A stretch of DNA of 39,252 nt, from positions 1-39,252 of the forward strand of contig JAGWIM010000007.1 of assembly GCA_028873525.1 (NCBI GenBank). Reading direction: 5' to 3'. A model generated the notes under the pieces. That model searched no databases. It had not been told where the DNA came from and saw nothing but the letters and a program-made list of their open reading frames with translations. The DNA comes from Pseudomonadota bacterium (GTDB taxonomy: Bacteria; Pseudomonadota; Alphaproteobacteria; Rickettsiales; SXRF01). This document shows positions 6,242 through 18,145 of the stretch, one piece after another (position 1 is the first letter of the stretch; the number at the start of each line of letters is the position of its first letter). A program made the translations under genes and the position numbers.

Positions 6242-7732
6242 TCAGTTCTCACCTTGCACTTCCAGCAGTTCGCCCATCATTTCCCCACCGTTGCGCAGGC
6301 GGCTATGCCGTTGGCTGTAAAGGAAATAAATGGCAAGCCCCGCTATCAGGTAGAAGAGATAGAACCGCACCGTCACCGGGTTGGAAAGCAACGCCCATAT
6401 CAGGTAGAGGCAGAAAAGGATGCCCAGCACCGGGAATGCCGGGGAGAACGGCACGGTGAAGGGGCGCGGCAGATTCGGCTCCTTGCGGCGCAGATAGAGC
6501 ACCGAGAAACAGATGATGGCAAAAGCGCATAACGTGCCGAGCGAAACGAGATCGCCGAGGATGTCAATCGGCGTCGTCGCCGCTACCAGTCCGATGACGG
6601 CGCCTACGACCAGCGTATTAACCCACGGCGTCTTGAAGCGCGAATGGACGCGGCTGAATACGGCGGGCAGCAGCCCGTCACGCGCCATGGTGTAGAAGAT
6701 GCGGGTCTGGCCGTACATCAGCACCATCATCACCGAGGAAAGCCCGGCGATGGCGCCGATCTTGACCAGGAACGCCAGCCACGGCAGGCCGATGGCATCC
6801 ACCGCCTTGGCGATGGGGTCGGGCACGTTCAGCGTCTGGAACGGCACGAGGCCGGTGAGTACCAATGACACCAGCATGTTAAGCGCCGTGCAGACGAAGA
6901 GCGAGCCCAGGATGCCTATCGGCACGTCGCGCTTGGGGTTCTTGGCCTCCTGTGCCGCCGTCGATACCGCCTCGAAGCCGACATAGGCGAAGAACACAAT
7001 GCTGGCGCCGCGCAGGATGCCGCTCCAGCCGTATTGCCCATCAACGCCGGTATTGGGTGGAATGAACGGATGCCAGTTTGCCGGATCGACGTAAAAAATG
7101 CCTACGGCGACGAACAGTATCACCACCGCGACCTTGACGAAGACGATGACATTGTTGACGGTCGCCGATTCCTTGACTCCCAGCACCAGCAACATGGTCA
7201 TCATCACAATGCCGAGCAGCGCCGGCAGGTTGATGCTGCTGCCGATGACGAGCGCCTGCGTGGCGTGATCCATGGAGGCGGTCGGCGTGGTCAGGTTTTC
7301 GGGAATATGGACGCCGAAACCGGCAAGAAAACTCACCACGTAGCCCGACCAGCCGACAGCCACCGTCGAGGCGGCGACACCATATTCAAGCAACAGCAGC
7401 CAACCCATCACCCAGGCCAGCAGTTCGCCTAAGCTCGCATAGGCGTAGGAATAGGCGCTGCCGGAAACGGGAAGCATCGCAGCGAGTTCGGCATAGCACA
7501 TGGCGGCAAAGGCGCAGCACAACCCGGCCAGCACGAAAGAGAGGATGATGGCCGGACCGGCATATTGCGCCGCCGCCTGGCCGGTCATGACGAAAATACC
7601 GGCGCCGATAATGCAGCCGATGCCAAGGCTCACCAGGTTCGCCGCCGTCAGCGTGCGCTTCAGTTCACCCTGTCCCGACTCCTGCTGGATCAGCGCAACC
7701 GGCTTCTTGGTCATGAATTTTGCAAACGACAT
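6242..7732 (-). CDS. APC-family amino acid permease (CAT/YfnA-like)
   Basis: This 496-residue inner-membrane protein has about 12-14 hydrophobic segments. The N-terminal motif GELKRTLTAANLVSLGIGCIIG followed by GAGIFVMTG is the TM1 unwound GIGxxIGAGIFV substrate site of APC transporters. Later motifs such as SGSAYSYAYASLGELLAW and VFFAYVGFEAVSTAAQEAKN match the cationic amino acid transporter branch. It likely imports amino acids by proton symport; the exact substrate cannot be told. A ribosome site AGAGGT precedes the ATG. It is divergent from the lipoprotein gene on the other side. Confidence 0.9.
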   Translation of the reverse strand: MSFAKFMTKKPVALIQQESGQGELKRTLTAANLVSLGIGCIIGAGIFVMTGQAAAQYAGPAIILSFVLAGLCCAFAAMCYAELAAMLPVSGSAYSYAYASLGELLAWVMGWLLLLEYGVAASTVAVGWSGYVVSFLAGFGVHIPENLTTPTASMDHATQALVIGSSINLPALLGIVMMTMLLVLGVKESATVNNVIVFVKVAVVILFVAVGIFYVDPANWHPFIPPNTGVDGQYGWSGILRGASIVFFAYVGFEAVSTAAQEAKNPKRDVPIGILGSLFVCTALNMLVSLVLTGLVPFQTLNVPDPIAKAVDAIGLPWLAFLVKIGAIAGLSSVMMVLMYGQTRIFYTMARDGLLPAVFSRVHSRFKTPWVNTLVVGAVIGLVAATTPIDILGDLVSLGTLCAFAIICFSVLYLRRKEPNLPRPFTVPFSPAFPVLGILFCLYLIWALLSNPVTVRFYLFYLIAGLAIYFLYSQRHSRLRNGGEMMGELLEVQGEN

Positions 7733-7821
7733 GAGTTACCTCTTGCTGGTTTCAAAAGCGGCGGTCTATAGTTACTAAACGGTTATGCGCCTTTTGCAAA
7801 GCGCTTATGCAGGAGTTCCCT

Positions 7822-8607
7822 ATGAAAAATCGCATCATGTTTTCTGTCGTCACCTGCTGGCTGGCTCTGGCCGGCTGTTCCGGCGCGCCGCAGGTGACAC
7901 ATAAGACACTCCCGCCGCCTATCGCGCGGCTGACGTTATTGCCGCAGGGAGAGATGGTGCGCGGCAAGCCGGTGACCGTGCTGATGAAACTCACCGCCAT
8001 CAAAACGCGCAGCCTGCTGACCGACGCCGACCTGGAAACAATGTACACCAAGAAAATCCACCTGCTGTTGATTGACCCGTCGCTGGCCGATTACCAGCAC
8101 ATCCATCCGATGCCAACCAGAACCCCCGGCCTGTACAGCTTTACCTTCACGCCGAAATCCCCCGGCGGCTACCGCGTCTGGGCCGACATCACGCCCAAGG
8201 CCACCGGCCGGCAGGAATTCGCCATGGCTGATCTGGGTGCGCATCGCATCGGCGCCGTCAGCAAGATTGAAAACCGCACAGCCGTGGTGTCGGGATATCA
8301 TTTCAATCTGACGTTCGACACGCCTCCGGCGGCAGGCGGCGAATCCGTGGGCAGGCTTACCATCACCGGCGCGCACGGCGAAACGGTGACGCTCGAACCC
8401 GTGATGGGCGCCCGTGCCCATATCGTCGGGTTTTACGACGATTTCCGCACCGTCGCGCATATGCACCCGATGGGAGACAACCCGCATGAAATCATGTTCC
8501 ACTTCGCGCCCGACCGCGCCGGATTCGTCAAGCTGTTCGCGCAGGTGGAAATCGGCGGCAAGGCAATTTTCGCGCCGTTCGGGGTCATGGTTGCCAACAG
8601 GTCATGA
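7822..8607 (+). CDS. His-containing periplasmic lipoprotein, possible metal binder
   Basis: The 261-residue product starts at the ATG at 7822, six bases after AGGAG; an upstream ATG at 7807 lacks a ribosome site. The signal peptide ends in the lipobox LALAGC, so the mature protein is a lipoprotein. Two copies of a similar segment occur: YQHIHPMP with SPGGYRVWADI (around residues 90-120) and VAHMHPMGDNPHEIMFH with RAGFVKLFAQV (near the C-terminus). The paired HxHPM motifs suggest metal binding. The gene overlaps the 3' end of znuA by a few bases on the opposite strand, a convergent arrangement that hints at, but does not prove, a link to zinc. I know no named family. Confidence 0.7.
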   Translation: MKNRIMFSVVTCWLALAGCSGAPQVTHKTLPPPIARLTLLPQGEMVRGKPVTVLMKLTAIKTRSLLTDADLETMYTKKIHLLLIDPSLADYQHIHPMPTRTPGLYSFTFTPKSPGGYRVWADITPKATGRQEFAMADLGAHRIGAVSKIENRTAVVSGYHFNLTFDTPPAAGGESVGRLTITGAHGETVTLEPVMGARAHIVGFYDDFRTVAHMHPMGDNPHEIMFHFAPDRAGFVKLFAQVEIGGKAIFAPFGVMVANRS

Positions 8608-9504
8608 TCCGAGACAGTCCTCAAGGTTTCGGGCGATGCCATCCATCAGTTGAAAATATAACTCCGGCCCCGGCGAAAGCAATGCGCCTTCCGGATCGAG
8701 AACGCCGCTTCTGGCCTTCGTACCGCCCAAGAGACTGGCGACGACGTGCCCATCAAACGAAGGCTCGCGGAACACGCAAACAACCCCCGCCTGTACAATT
8801 TTTTCGCGGAGAGCGCGCACGCGCTTCGCGCCGGGCGGCCGATCGGGATTAATGGTAATCGAACCCGCGACATTCAGCCCGTAGGATTTTTCAAAATACT
8901 GAAAGGCATCGTGGAACACGATGACCGGCTTGTCCGCAAGCGGCGCGAGGCGACGCTGCAACCGCGCGTCCAGCGCATCGATCTTCTCATCCAGCTTTAT
9001 TGCATTAGCGGCATACAACGTCCGGTTCTGCGGGTAGAGCGCCGAAAGCGTGCGGACGATTTCGCCCGCCATCGCTTTGGCATTGGCCGGGGACATCCAC
9101 AGATGCAGGTCGTGCGCGCCCGGCACATCGTCATCGTCCGCCTCAAAGCCGTGCGCCAGCCGCAGCCGGTAGAGCGTGATGCCCGGTGCGTTCTCCATCG
9201 GCGCGCGTTCTACGGAAGCCGGCAGCGCCGCAAGCGTTTTATCCAGGAACAATTCAAACGAATCGCCCATGTAAAACACGACGTCGGCATGTTCCAGCGC
9301 ACGCCTTTGCGAGGGACGGAGTGCAAATTCATGCGGCGAGGCGCTGCCGGTCACCAGCAGCACCGGCGCGTCGCCGCTGCCTTCCATAATGGCCGCCACC
9401 AGCGAGTGCAGCGGCTTGATGCTGGCGATGACCTTGCCGTCTTCGGCATGGGCGGATGCCGCAAAAAGCGTAACCGCCGCCACGATCGTCCATATGCGAT
9501 TCAT
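8602..9504 (-). CDS. znuA: Zinc ABC transporter substrate-binding protein
   Basis: This 300-residue periplasmic protein has signal peptide MNRIWTIVAAVTLFAASAHA. The mature part shows VIASIKPLHSLVAAIMEG and GSASPHEFALRPSQRRAL (metal His in SPHEF), an acidic/His loop ADDDDVPGAHDLHLWMSP, FHDAFQYFEKSYGL (second His) and FREPSFDG, the order found in ZnuA cluster A-I proteins. I start at the second ATG of MMNRIW because GGAGGG then sits about 5 bases upstream. No znuB, znuC or zur gene is next to it, so it is an orphan here and would rely on a distant permease. A TTGACA lies about 65 bases upstream; I did not find a clear Zur box. Confidence 0.88.
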   Translation of the reverse strand: MNRIWTIVAAVTLFAASAHAEDGKVIASIKPLHSLVAAIMEGSGDAPVLLVTGSASPHEFALRPSQRRALEHADVVFYMGDSFELFLDKTLAALPASVERAPMENAPGITLYRLRLAHGFEADDDDVPGAHDLHLWMSPANAKAMAGEIVRTLSALYPQNRTLYAANAIKLDEKIDALDARLQRRLAPLADKPVIVFHDAFQYFEKSYGLNVAGSITINPDRPPGAKRVRALREKIVQAGVVCVFREPSFDGHVVASLLGGTKARSGVLDPEGALLSPGPELYFQLMDGIARNLEDCLGS

Positions 9505-9588
9505 CATGCCCTCCGTACTTATAGCAAACCTGGAAACGGTTGCCATGGATAGACGCGAAGGACAGCATACCATACCTGTCAAGGGGGA

Positions 9589-11402
9589 TTAAACTGCGGC
9601 GCAGCGCACTTTAAGCCAGCCGCGCTCGGCGGCGTCCAGCGCGTCGGAAAGCATCGCCAGCACCCAGGCGTGATACGCGTTGAGCCAGTCTTTTTCCTCC
9701 GGCGCCAACATCGCGGCATCCACCAGCCGCGTGTCAATCGGGACGCACGTCAATGTTTCAAAGGCGAGCCAGCCGGTGGACGGCGGATGGCGGATGGCGG
9801 ATGGCGCCGACGCCTCACCTCCCGCCTTGCGCTCCTCACGTTCCACTGTTCTTACAATCACCAGACTCTCGATGCGAATTCCATACTCGCCCGCCTTGTA
9901 GTAACCCGGCTCGTTGGAGACGATCATGCCAGGCTGAAACGGCGCGTCGCCGCCGCGCTTGCTGATGCGCTGCGGCCCTTCATGCACATTGAGAAAATGG
10001 CCGACGCCGTGGCCGGTGCCGTGATCGTAGTCCAGTCCGGCCTGCCAGAGAAACTGCCGCGCCAGCGCGTCGAGCTGCGAGCCGCGCGTACCCGCCGGAA
10101 ATTTCGCCCGCGCCAGCGCGATATGGCCTTTCAGCACGCGGGTGAAACTACTTATTTGTTCCGGCGACGGATTGCCGATGGGCACGGTGCGGGTGATGTC
10201 GGTCGTCCCGTCCGGATATTGCCCGCCGGAATCCAGCAGCATCAACTCGCCCCGCCGCAATACGCGGTCGCTCTCCGGCGTTGCGCGGTAATGCACTATC
10301 GCGCCGTGCGGCCCGCTGCCGGAAATGGTGGGGAAACTCGGCTCGACGAAGTCCGGCTGCGCCGCGCGGAACGCCCGCAGCTTCGCGCATACATCCATCT
10401 CGCTTACCGGCCGCTCCGGCCTTCGATTATCCAGCCAGCACAGCAGCTTTGTCACCGCCACGCCGTCGCGGATATGGGCGCTCCGCATCCCCTGCAACTC
10501 GACCGGATTTTTAATCGCCTTGGCCAGCAGGCAGGGATCCTCGGCCTCGACAATAATTGCACCTGCTTTGCTCAACGTTTGCGAAAACCACACCGGCGCC
10601 GATTGCGGATCACATAACACACGCCGCTTTTTTTCGCCGAGCGCCTTGAGGTCGGCAGCAAGCAATACCGGATCGCGCAAGCGAGTGTTCTTCAGGTGTT
10701 TTTTAGCTTTGGCATCGCAGCGCTCCGGCGAGACATAAAGCTGCGCATGGCCGCGCGCATCAAGGATGGCCGTCGCCAAAAGCAACGGCGCATTTTCAAT
10801 ATCGTGCGCGCGGATATTGAGCAACCAGCACACCGCGTCCGGCGCGGTGATGACGGCGGCATCGGCGCCCAGCGTTTTTATTTTTTTGGCGACGCGCCTT
10901 CGCTTGCTGGTAGAAGTTTCACCGGCATATTGCAGGCCATGGATGAGGACGGGCGTTGCGGGCGCGGCCGGGCGGTTTTTCCAGATGGCATCCACCGGAT
11001 TAGAAACCGCCGCCAGCTTGATGCCTTTATGCTCCAATGCCTGTCGCATCCGCCGCAGCATGCCGGGCGTATAGAGCTTCGGGTCATAGCCGACGCGCTC
11101 CCCTGCCCTAAGCTGCCCTGAAAGCCACGCTTCCGGCGTCACTTCGCCACTATTATGCTGCTCGAATAATTTCTGGCTCACCTGTTGTTTTGCTTGCAGC
11201 GTATAGCGCCCGTCGGTGAAAAACGCCGCCTTTTTCAAAAGCGCCGCCACCGTCCCCGCCGATCCGGAAAAGCCGGTAAACCACTCCAGCCGCCGGTTAC
11301 AGGCCGGCGGATATTCGCTCATATATTCGTCATGCACCGGCTGCAGATAGGCGGCGAGTTTTTGCTTCGCCATAACCTGCCGCAGTGCCTTTAATTTCTC
11401 CG

Positions 11403-11406
<4 letters not shown>
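9589..11406 (-). CDS. pepP: Xaa-Pro aminopeptidase (M24B)
   Basis: This 605-residue protein matches the three-domain prokaryote/eukaryote aminopeptidase P-type. The N-terminal creatinase-like domain starts RQVMAKQKLAAYLQPVHDEYMSEY, and the M24 domain has metal ligands in LLDSGGQYPDGTTDITRT (Asp), GTGHGVGHFLNVHEGP (His) and NEPGYY (Glu). The C-terminal domain contains FETLTCVPID and EEKDWLNAYHAWV. It removes N-terminal residues before proline in the cytoplasm, using two metal ions. Just before FETLTC there is an unusual segment, KAGGEASAPSAIRHPPSTG, which coincides with a GGCGGAT heptamer repeat. Its ATG overlaps the prmA stop (ATGA), so the two are coupled. Confidence 0.92.
9777..9806. repeat. 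GGCGGAT heptamer repeat inside pepP
   Basis: The plus strand shows three successive 7-base units GGCGGAT preceded by GGAC and followed by GGCGCC. In frame on the minus strand they encode AIRHPPSTG, part of an insertion absent from the family's usual C-terminal junction. Confidence 0.6.
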
Positions 11407-14480
<3,074 letters not shown>

Positions 14481-14489
14481 AAGGGACAA

Positions 14490-16166
14490 TCACGCCGCCG
14501 TCTCCAGCAGTTTCTGCGCCGCTTTTCGCGCCTCCGGCGTAATCGTCGCGCCGGCCAGCATCCGCGCCAGTTCTTCCCCGCGCGCCGCCGCCGAGAGTTC
14601 CGCCACCCGCGTCGTCACCTTCCCGGTTTTTTCCTGCTTCGACACCAGCAGGTGCTGATGCCCGCGCGCCGCCACCTGCGGCAGGTGCGTCACCACCAGC
14701 ACCTGCGCCTCACCGCCCAGCACGGACAATCGCTCGCCGATGGCCGCCGCCACCGCGCCGCCGGTGCCGCTGTCGATTTCGTCGAAAATCAGCGTCGGCA
14801 CCGAACGCCTGGTCGAGAGCGCCACTTTCAGCGCCAACATGAAGCGTGAAAGCTCGCCGCCGGAAGCGATTTTCGACAGCGGCGCGAAAGCCACTTCACC
14901 GGCGCCTTTGGTGACGTTGGTGGCGCATTCGAACCGCACGCCGTCCATGCCCCATTCCGACCAGTTATTTTCTTCCAGCGCGTCAATGCGTACGCGGAAG
15001 CGCGTGCCGGCCATCCTGAGCGGCGCGAGTTCGCGCAGGGTGGATTTTTCCAGTTTGGCCGCCGCTTTTTTGCGCCGATCCGACAGGCCGGAAGCGACAT
15101 CGACAAACGCCGCCCGCGCCTCCGCCAGTTTCCTTTCCAACTCGCCGAGCCGATGATTCCGCGACCCTGTCAGCGCCAGTTTTTCTTCCACTTCCTTATG
15201 CAGCCCGGCCAGTTCATCCACCGGCAGATTATATTTGCGCCCGGCGGCTTTGAGCGCGAATAACCGCTCTTCTATTTTCTCTAATGTCGCAGGATTGAAC
15301 GTCGCCTCCTGCCCGATTTTTTCCAGCGCGAAGCTGGCTTCCTCGGCCTCGATGGCGGATTGTTCCAGCGATTCGATAATGGCTTCCCGCCCGGAAGTCA
15401 GCGGCGAGCGCGTGAGGATACGCTGCGCCGCGCGCAAACTGGCCGCCACGCCCTTGCCGCCGTTCAATTCGGCGATGGCGGCATTCAGCACCTCAAATAA
15501 TTTCTCGCTCTGCATCATGCCGGTGCGCTGGCCGGTGAGCGTTTCCTCCTCGCCCGGCTGCGGCGAAAGCTGCTGCAATTCGTTCTTGATGTGCTCAAGA
15601 TATTCCTGCTCACGGGCTGTCTTTTCTATTTCGGAAACGAGCGCCGCCTTCGCCCCGGCACAGGCGCGCCACGCCAGGTAAGCGGCGGCTACCGCCTTCC
15701 TCACGGAAGCGAGTCCCGCATATTCATCAAGCAGCGCGCGATGAACGGTTGCATCCTGCAGGCCGCGCTGGTCGTGCTGGCCGTGCACCTCGACCAGCGT
15801 CTCGCCGAGTTTTTTCAATCCCGCCACCGTCACCGGCTGGTCGTTGATGAGGCAGCGGGTTTTTCCGTCGGCGCTCAAGCTGCGGCGCAGTATCAGCGTA
15901 TCCGAATCTTCCATTTCCAGTTCGCGCAGCGCGGCTTTTGCTTCCTCGTTGGAGGAAATGTCGAACTCGGCGGCAACCGACCCCGACGCTTCGCCCTGCC
16001 GCACCAGCGCCGCGTCGGCGCGGGCGCCCAGCGCCAACCCCAGCGCATCGAGCAGGATGGATTTACCGGCGCCGGTTTCGCCGGAGAGCACGCACAGCCC
16101 ACGTTTCAAAGGTATGTCGCACGCCTCGATCAGTACGATATTGCGAATGGAAAGCTGTGTGAGCAT
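14490..16166 (-). CDS. recN: DNA repair ATPase RecN
   Basis: The 558-residue SMC-like protein begins MLTQLSIRNIVLIEACDI and has Walker A SGETGAGKSILLDALGLALG (residues about 29-48). A long coiled-coil region follows, and the C-terminal half carries LSKIASGGELSRFMLALKVAL (ABC signature) and TLIFDEIDSGTGG (Walker B). It acts in double-strand-break repair by recombination. It starts 5 bases after the bamD stop, so both are probably one transcript; the order bamD-recN-ligA is the usual alphaproteobacterial one. Confidence 0.95.
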   Translation of the reverse strand: MLTQLSIRNIVLIEACDIPLKRGLCVLSGETGAGKSILLDALGLALGARADAALVRQGEASGSVAAEFDISSNEEAKAALRELEMEDSDTLILRRSLSADGKTRCLINDQPVTVAGLKKLGETLVEVHGQHDQRGLQDATVHRALLDEYAGLASVRKAVAAAYLAWRACAGAKAALVSEIEKTAREQEYLEHIKNELQQLSPQPGEEETLTGQRTGMMQSEKLFEVLNAAIAELNGGKGVAASLRAAQRILTRSPLTSGREAIIESLEQSAIEAEEASFALEKIGQEATFNPATLEKIEERLFALKAAGRKYNLPVDELAGLHKEVEEKLALTGSRNHRLGELERKLAEARAAFVDVASGLSDRRKKAAAKLEKSTLRELAPLRMAGTRFRVRIDALEENNWSEWGMDGVRFECATNVTKGAGEVAFAPLSKIASGGELSRFMLALKVALSTRRSVPTLIFDEIDSGTGGAVAAAIGERLSVLGGEAQVLVVTHLPQVAARGHQHLLVSKQEKTGKVTTRVAELSAAARGEELARMLAGATITPEARKAAQKLLETAA

Positions 16167-16170
16167 AGCA

Positions 16171-16986
16171 TTATGGAATGAGATGATCCCACCACGAACC
16201 GCCGCCGGTTTGCGCGCTGGCTTGCGTGATGTCCTTGCCGGTCATCAGCTTATAGGTGTCGCGGTACCAGATGCTGTTCGGAAAATTATAGCCCAGCACG
16301 GCGGCGTACCGCTGCGCTTCCTCGCGCACGCCGAGCCGGAGATAGCATTCGACGAGGCGGTGCAGCGCCTCCGGCACGTGGCTGGTCGTCTGGTAATTCT
16401 CGACGACGAGACGGTAGCGGTTGATGGCGGCGATATAGTCGTCATGCCGCTCGTAATAGCGCCCGACCTGCATCTCCTTGCCGGCCAGGTGATCGGTGGT
16501 CAGGTCGAGCTTGATGCGGGCGTCACGCGCATATTCGCTGTCGGGGAAGCGGCGAATAACCTCGCGCAGCGCCTGCATCGATTGCTCGGTGATTTTCTGG
16601 TCGCGCCCAACGTCGGAAATTTGATCGTAATAGCACAGCGCGATCAGGTAATAGGCGTAGGGCGTCGAATCATCGCTGGGATAGAGCCGGACGAAATTGT
16701 TAAGCGTGGCGATGGCAGTGTCGTAATCCTCAGCCTCGTAGCTCGAATAGGCCGACATAATCTGGGCGCGGACGGCCCACGGCGAAGAGGGATGCTGGCG
16801 CTCGACCTCCTCGAACAACTTGACGGCTTCCTTGTAGTCATGGGCGTCGAATTTGGCGCGCGCTTCGGTATAAAGCCTGGCGTCGCTTTCCGGCGGCTTG
16901 GGAGCGGCCGCGTCGTCCTTGCTGCCGCAGGCGGCAAGCAGCATCAGCGCACCAAACGCCAGCGGAAACCATGTCTTGCTTGTCAT
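16171..16986 (-). CDS. bamD: Outer-membrane assembly lipoprotein BamD (ComL)
   Basis: This 271-residue lipoprotein has signal peptide MTSKTWFPLAFGALMLLAAC with a LLAAC lipobox. The mature part is a stack of TPR-like helices starting ARLYTEARAKFDAHDYKEAVKL, with typical phrases PSSPWAVRAQIMSAYSSYE and EYARDARIKLDLTTDHLAGKE. It is the essential BamD component of the beta-barrel assembly machine that inserts outer-membrane proteins. It lies between lpxC and recN as is common in Alphaproteobacteria. Confidence 0.93.
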   Translation of the reverse strand: MTSKTWFPLAFGALMLLAACGSKDDAAAPKPPESDARLYTEARAKFDAHDYKEAVKLFEEVERQHPSSPWAVRAQIMSAYSSYEAEDYDTAIATLNNFVRLYPSDDSTPYAYYLIALCYYDQISDVGRDQKITEQSMQALREVIRRFPDSEYARDARIKLDLTTDHLAGKEMQVGRYYERHDDYIAAINRYRLVVENYQTTSHVPEALHRLVECYLRLGVREEAQRYAAVLGYNFPNSIWYRDTYKLMTGKDITQASAQTGGGSWWDHLIP

Positions 16987-17026
16987 GCCTGTTTTATATC
17001 AGGCGAACAGGCGGCTGCAAACAGGA

Positions 17027-18001
17027 TTATGCGTAAGCGGCGGCGGCGGCCTGCCGGGCGGGGAAAGCGGGCGCGGGCATCCGGCCGTCAGCGATGCTGT
17101 AAGCGCCGGCGTCGGCGAAAATAGCGCGCAGCAGCCGGTTGTTAATGGCATGGCCGGGCTTCACGAAGGTGAAACGGGCATCGATGCGGCAGCCGGCGAG
17201 GTAAAGATCGCCCAGGCAATCAAGCGCCTTGTGGCGAATGAATTCATCGTCATAACGCAAACCGTCCTCGTTCAGGACACGGTCTTCTCCGACGACGATG
17301 GCGTTGTCCAGCGATCCGCCCAGCGCCAGCCCGCGCGCGCGCAGCGCCTCCACCTCGTGCAGGAAACCGAAGGTGCGGGCGCGGCTCAAGGATTGCTTGA
17401 AGGTAACTTCGCTGAAGTCGTAACACGATGTCTGCCGGTCGATCATTTTATGGCCGAAATCGATTTCGATGCTCACCACGCAGCCTTCCTCTCCTTCGGG
17501 ATTCGGCATGGCAACGGCGACGCTGCCGCTGTCGCGGACTTCAATCGGACAGCGCAGGCGCAGAACGCGGCGCGGCGCGGCGAGGTTCACCACGCCGGCG
17601 CATTCGAGCATGAAGACGAAGGGTTCGGCGCTGCCATCCATAATCGGCACTTCCGGGCCGTCCAGCTCGACCATGGCATTATCCAGCCCGGCGCCCCACA
17701 GCGCCGCCATCAGATGCTCGATGGTGGACACAGTGACGCCATGACGGTTGGCGATAGTGGTGCCCAGATGCGTGGCGCATACGGCATCGAACCGCGCCGG
17801 GACAAAGGAATGTTCGGTCGGCACATCCACGCGGCGGAAGACAATGCCGGTATGCGCCTGCGCCGGGTACACCGTCATGCCCACCTGGCTTCCGCTGTGC
17901 AGGCCGATACCGGAGCAGGACACTTTGTGGCCGAGCGTGGTCTGCCGGACGGCAGACTCCATCAATGTTTCCGGCGCGATGGAGGTAAGCGTGTGTTGCA
18001 T
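17027..18001 (-). CDS. lpxC: UDP-3-O-acyl-N-acetylglucosamine deacetylase
   Basis: LpxC catalyses the committed step of lipid A synthesis. The N-terminal part has TTLGHKVSCSGIGLHSG, then VSTIEHLMAALWGAGLDNA with the first zinc His and LDGPEVPIMDGSAEPF. The C-terminal half has FIRHKALDCLGDLYLAG (second His and Asp ligands) and FVKPGHAINNRLLRAIF with the catalytic His. I use the ATG at 18001; a TTG three codons upstream is possible and I cannot separate them. An unusual short Ala-rich tail, RQAAAAAYA, ends it. A repeat-bearing gap of about 140 bases separates it from ftsZ. Confidence 0.95.
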   Translation of the reverse strand: MQHTLTSIAPETLMESAVRQTTLGHKVSCSGIGLHSGSQVGMTVYPAQAHTGIVFRRVDVPTEHSFVPARFDAVCATHLGTTIANRHGVTVSTIEHLMAALWGAGLDNAMVELDGPEVPIMDGSAEPFVFMLECAGVVNLAAPRRVLRLRCPIEVRDSGSVAVAMPNPEGEEGCVVSIEIDFGHKMIDRQTSCYDFSEVTFKQSLSRARTFGFLHEVEALRARGLALGGSLDNAIVVGEDRVLNEDGLRYDDEFIRHKALDCLGDLYLAGCRIDARFTFVKPGHAINNRLLRAIFADAGAYSIADGRMPAPAFPARQAAAAAYA

Positions 18002-18067
18002 ATGAGCCAAACTCTATGCCCCGCCCACGCGGTTTTCAATTCACTGTTTGTTTCATATTGTTACAGC

Positions 18068-18142
18068 ACCAATCCTGCAAGCCGCGAAGCGGCACGGATC
18101 CTGCGATCGCGCTTTGCGCGCCACAGGATTATCAGGATTATA
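18068..18142. repeat. AATCCTG-type repeat element between lpxC and ftsZ
   Basis: The stretch has CCAATCCTGC and GGATCCTGCGATCGCG near its left side and CACAGGATTATCAGGATTAT at its right. The two AGGATTAT units are 9 bases apart and can pair with the left AATCCTG. It looks like one more inverted-repeat element with short repeated units. Confidence 0.45.
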
Positions 18143-18145
18143 AAG

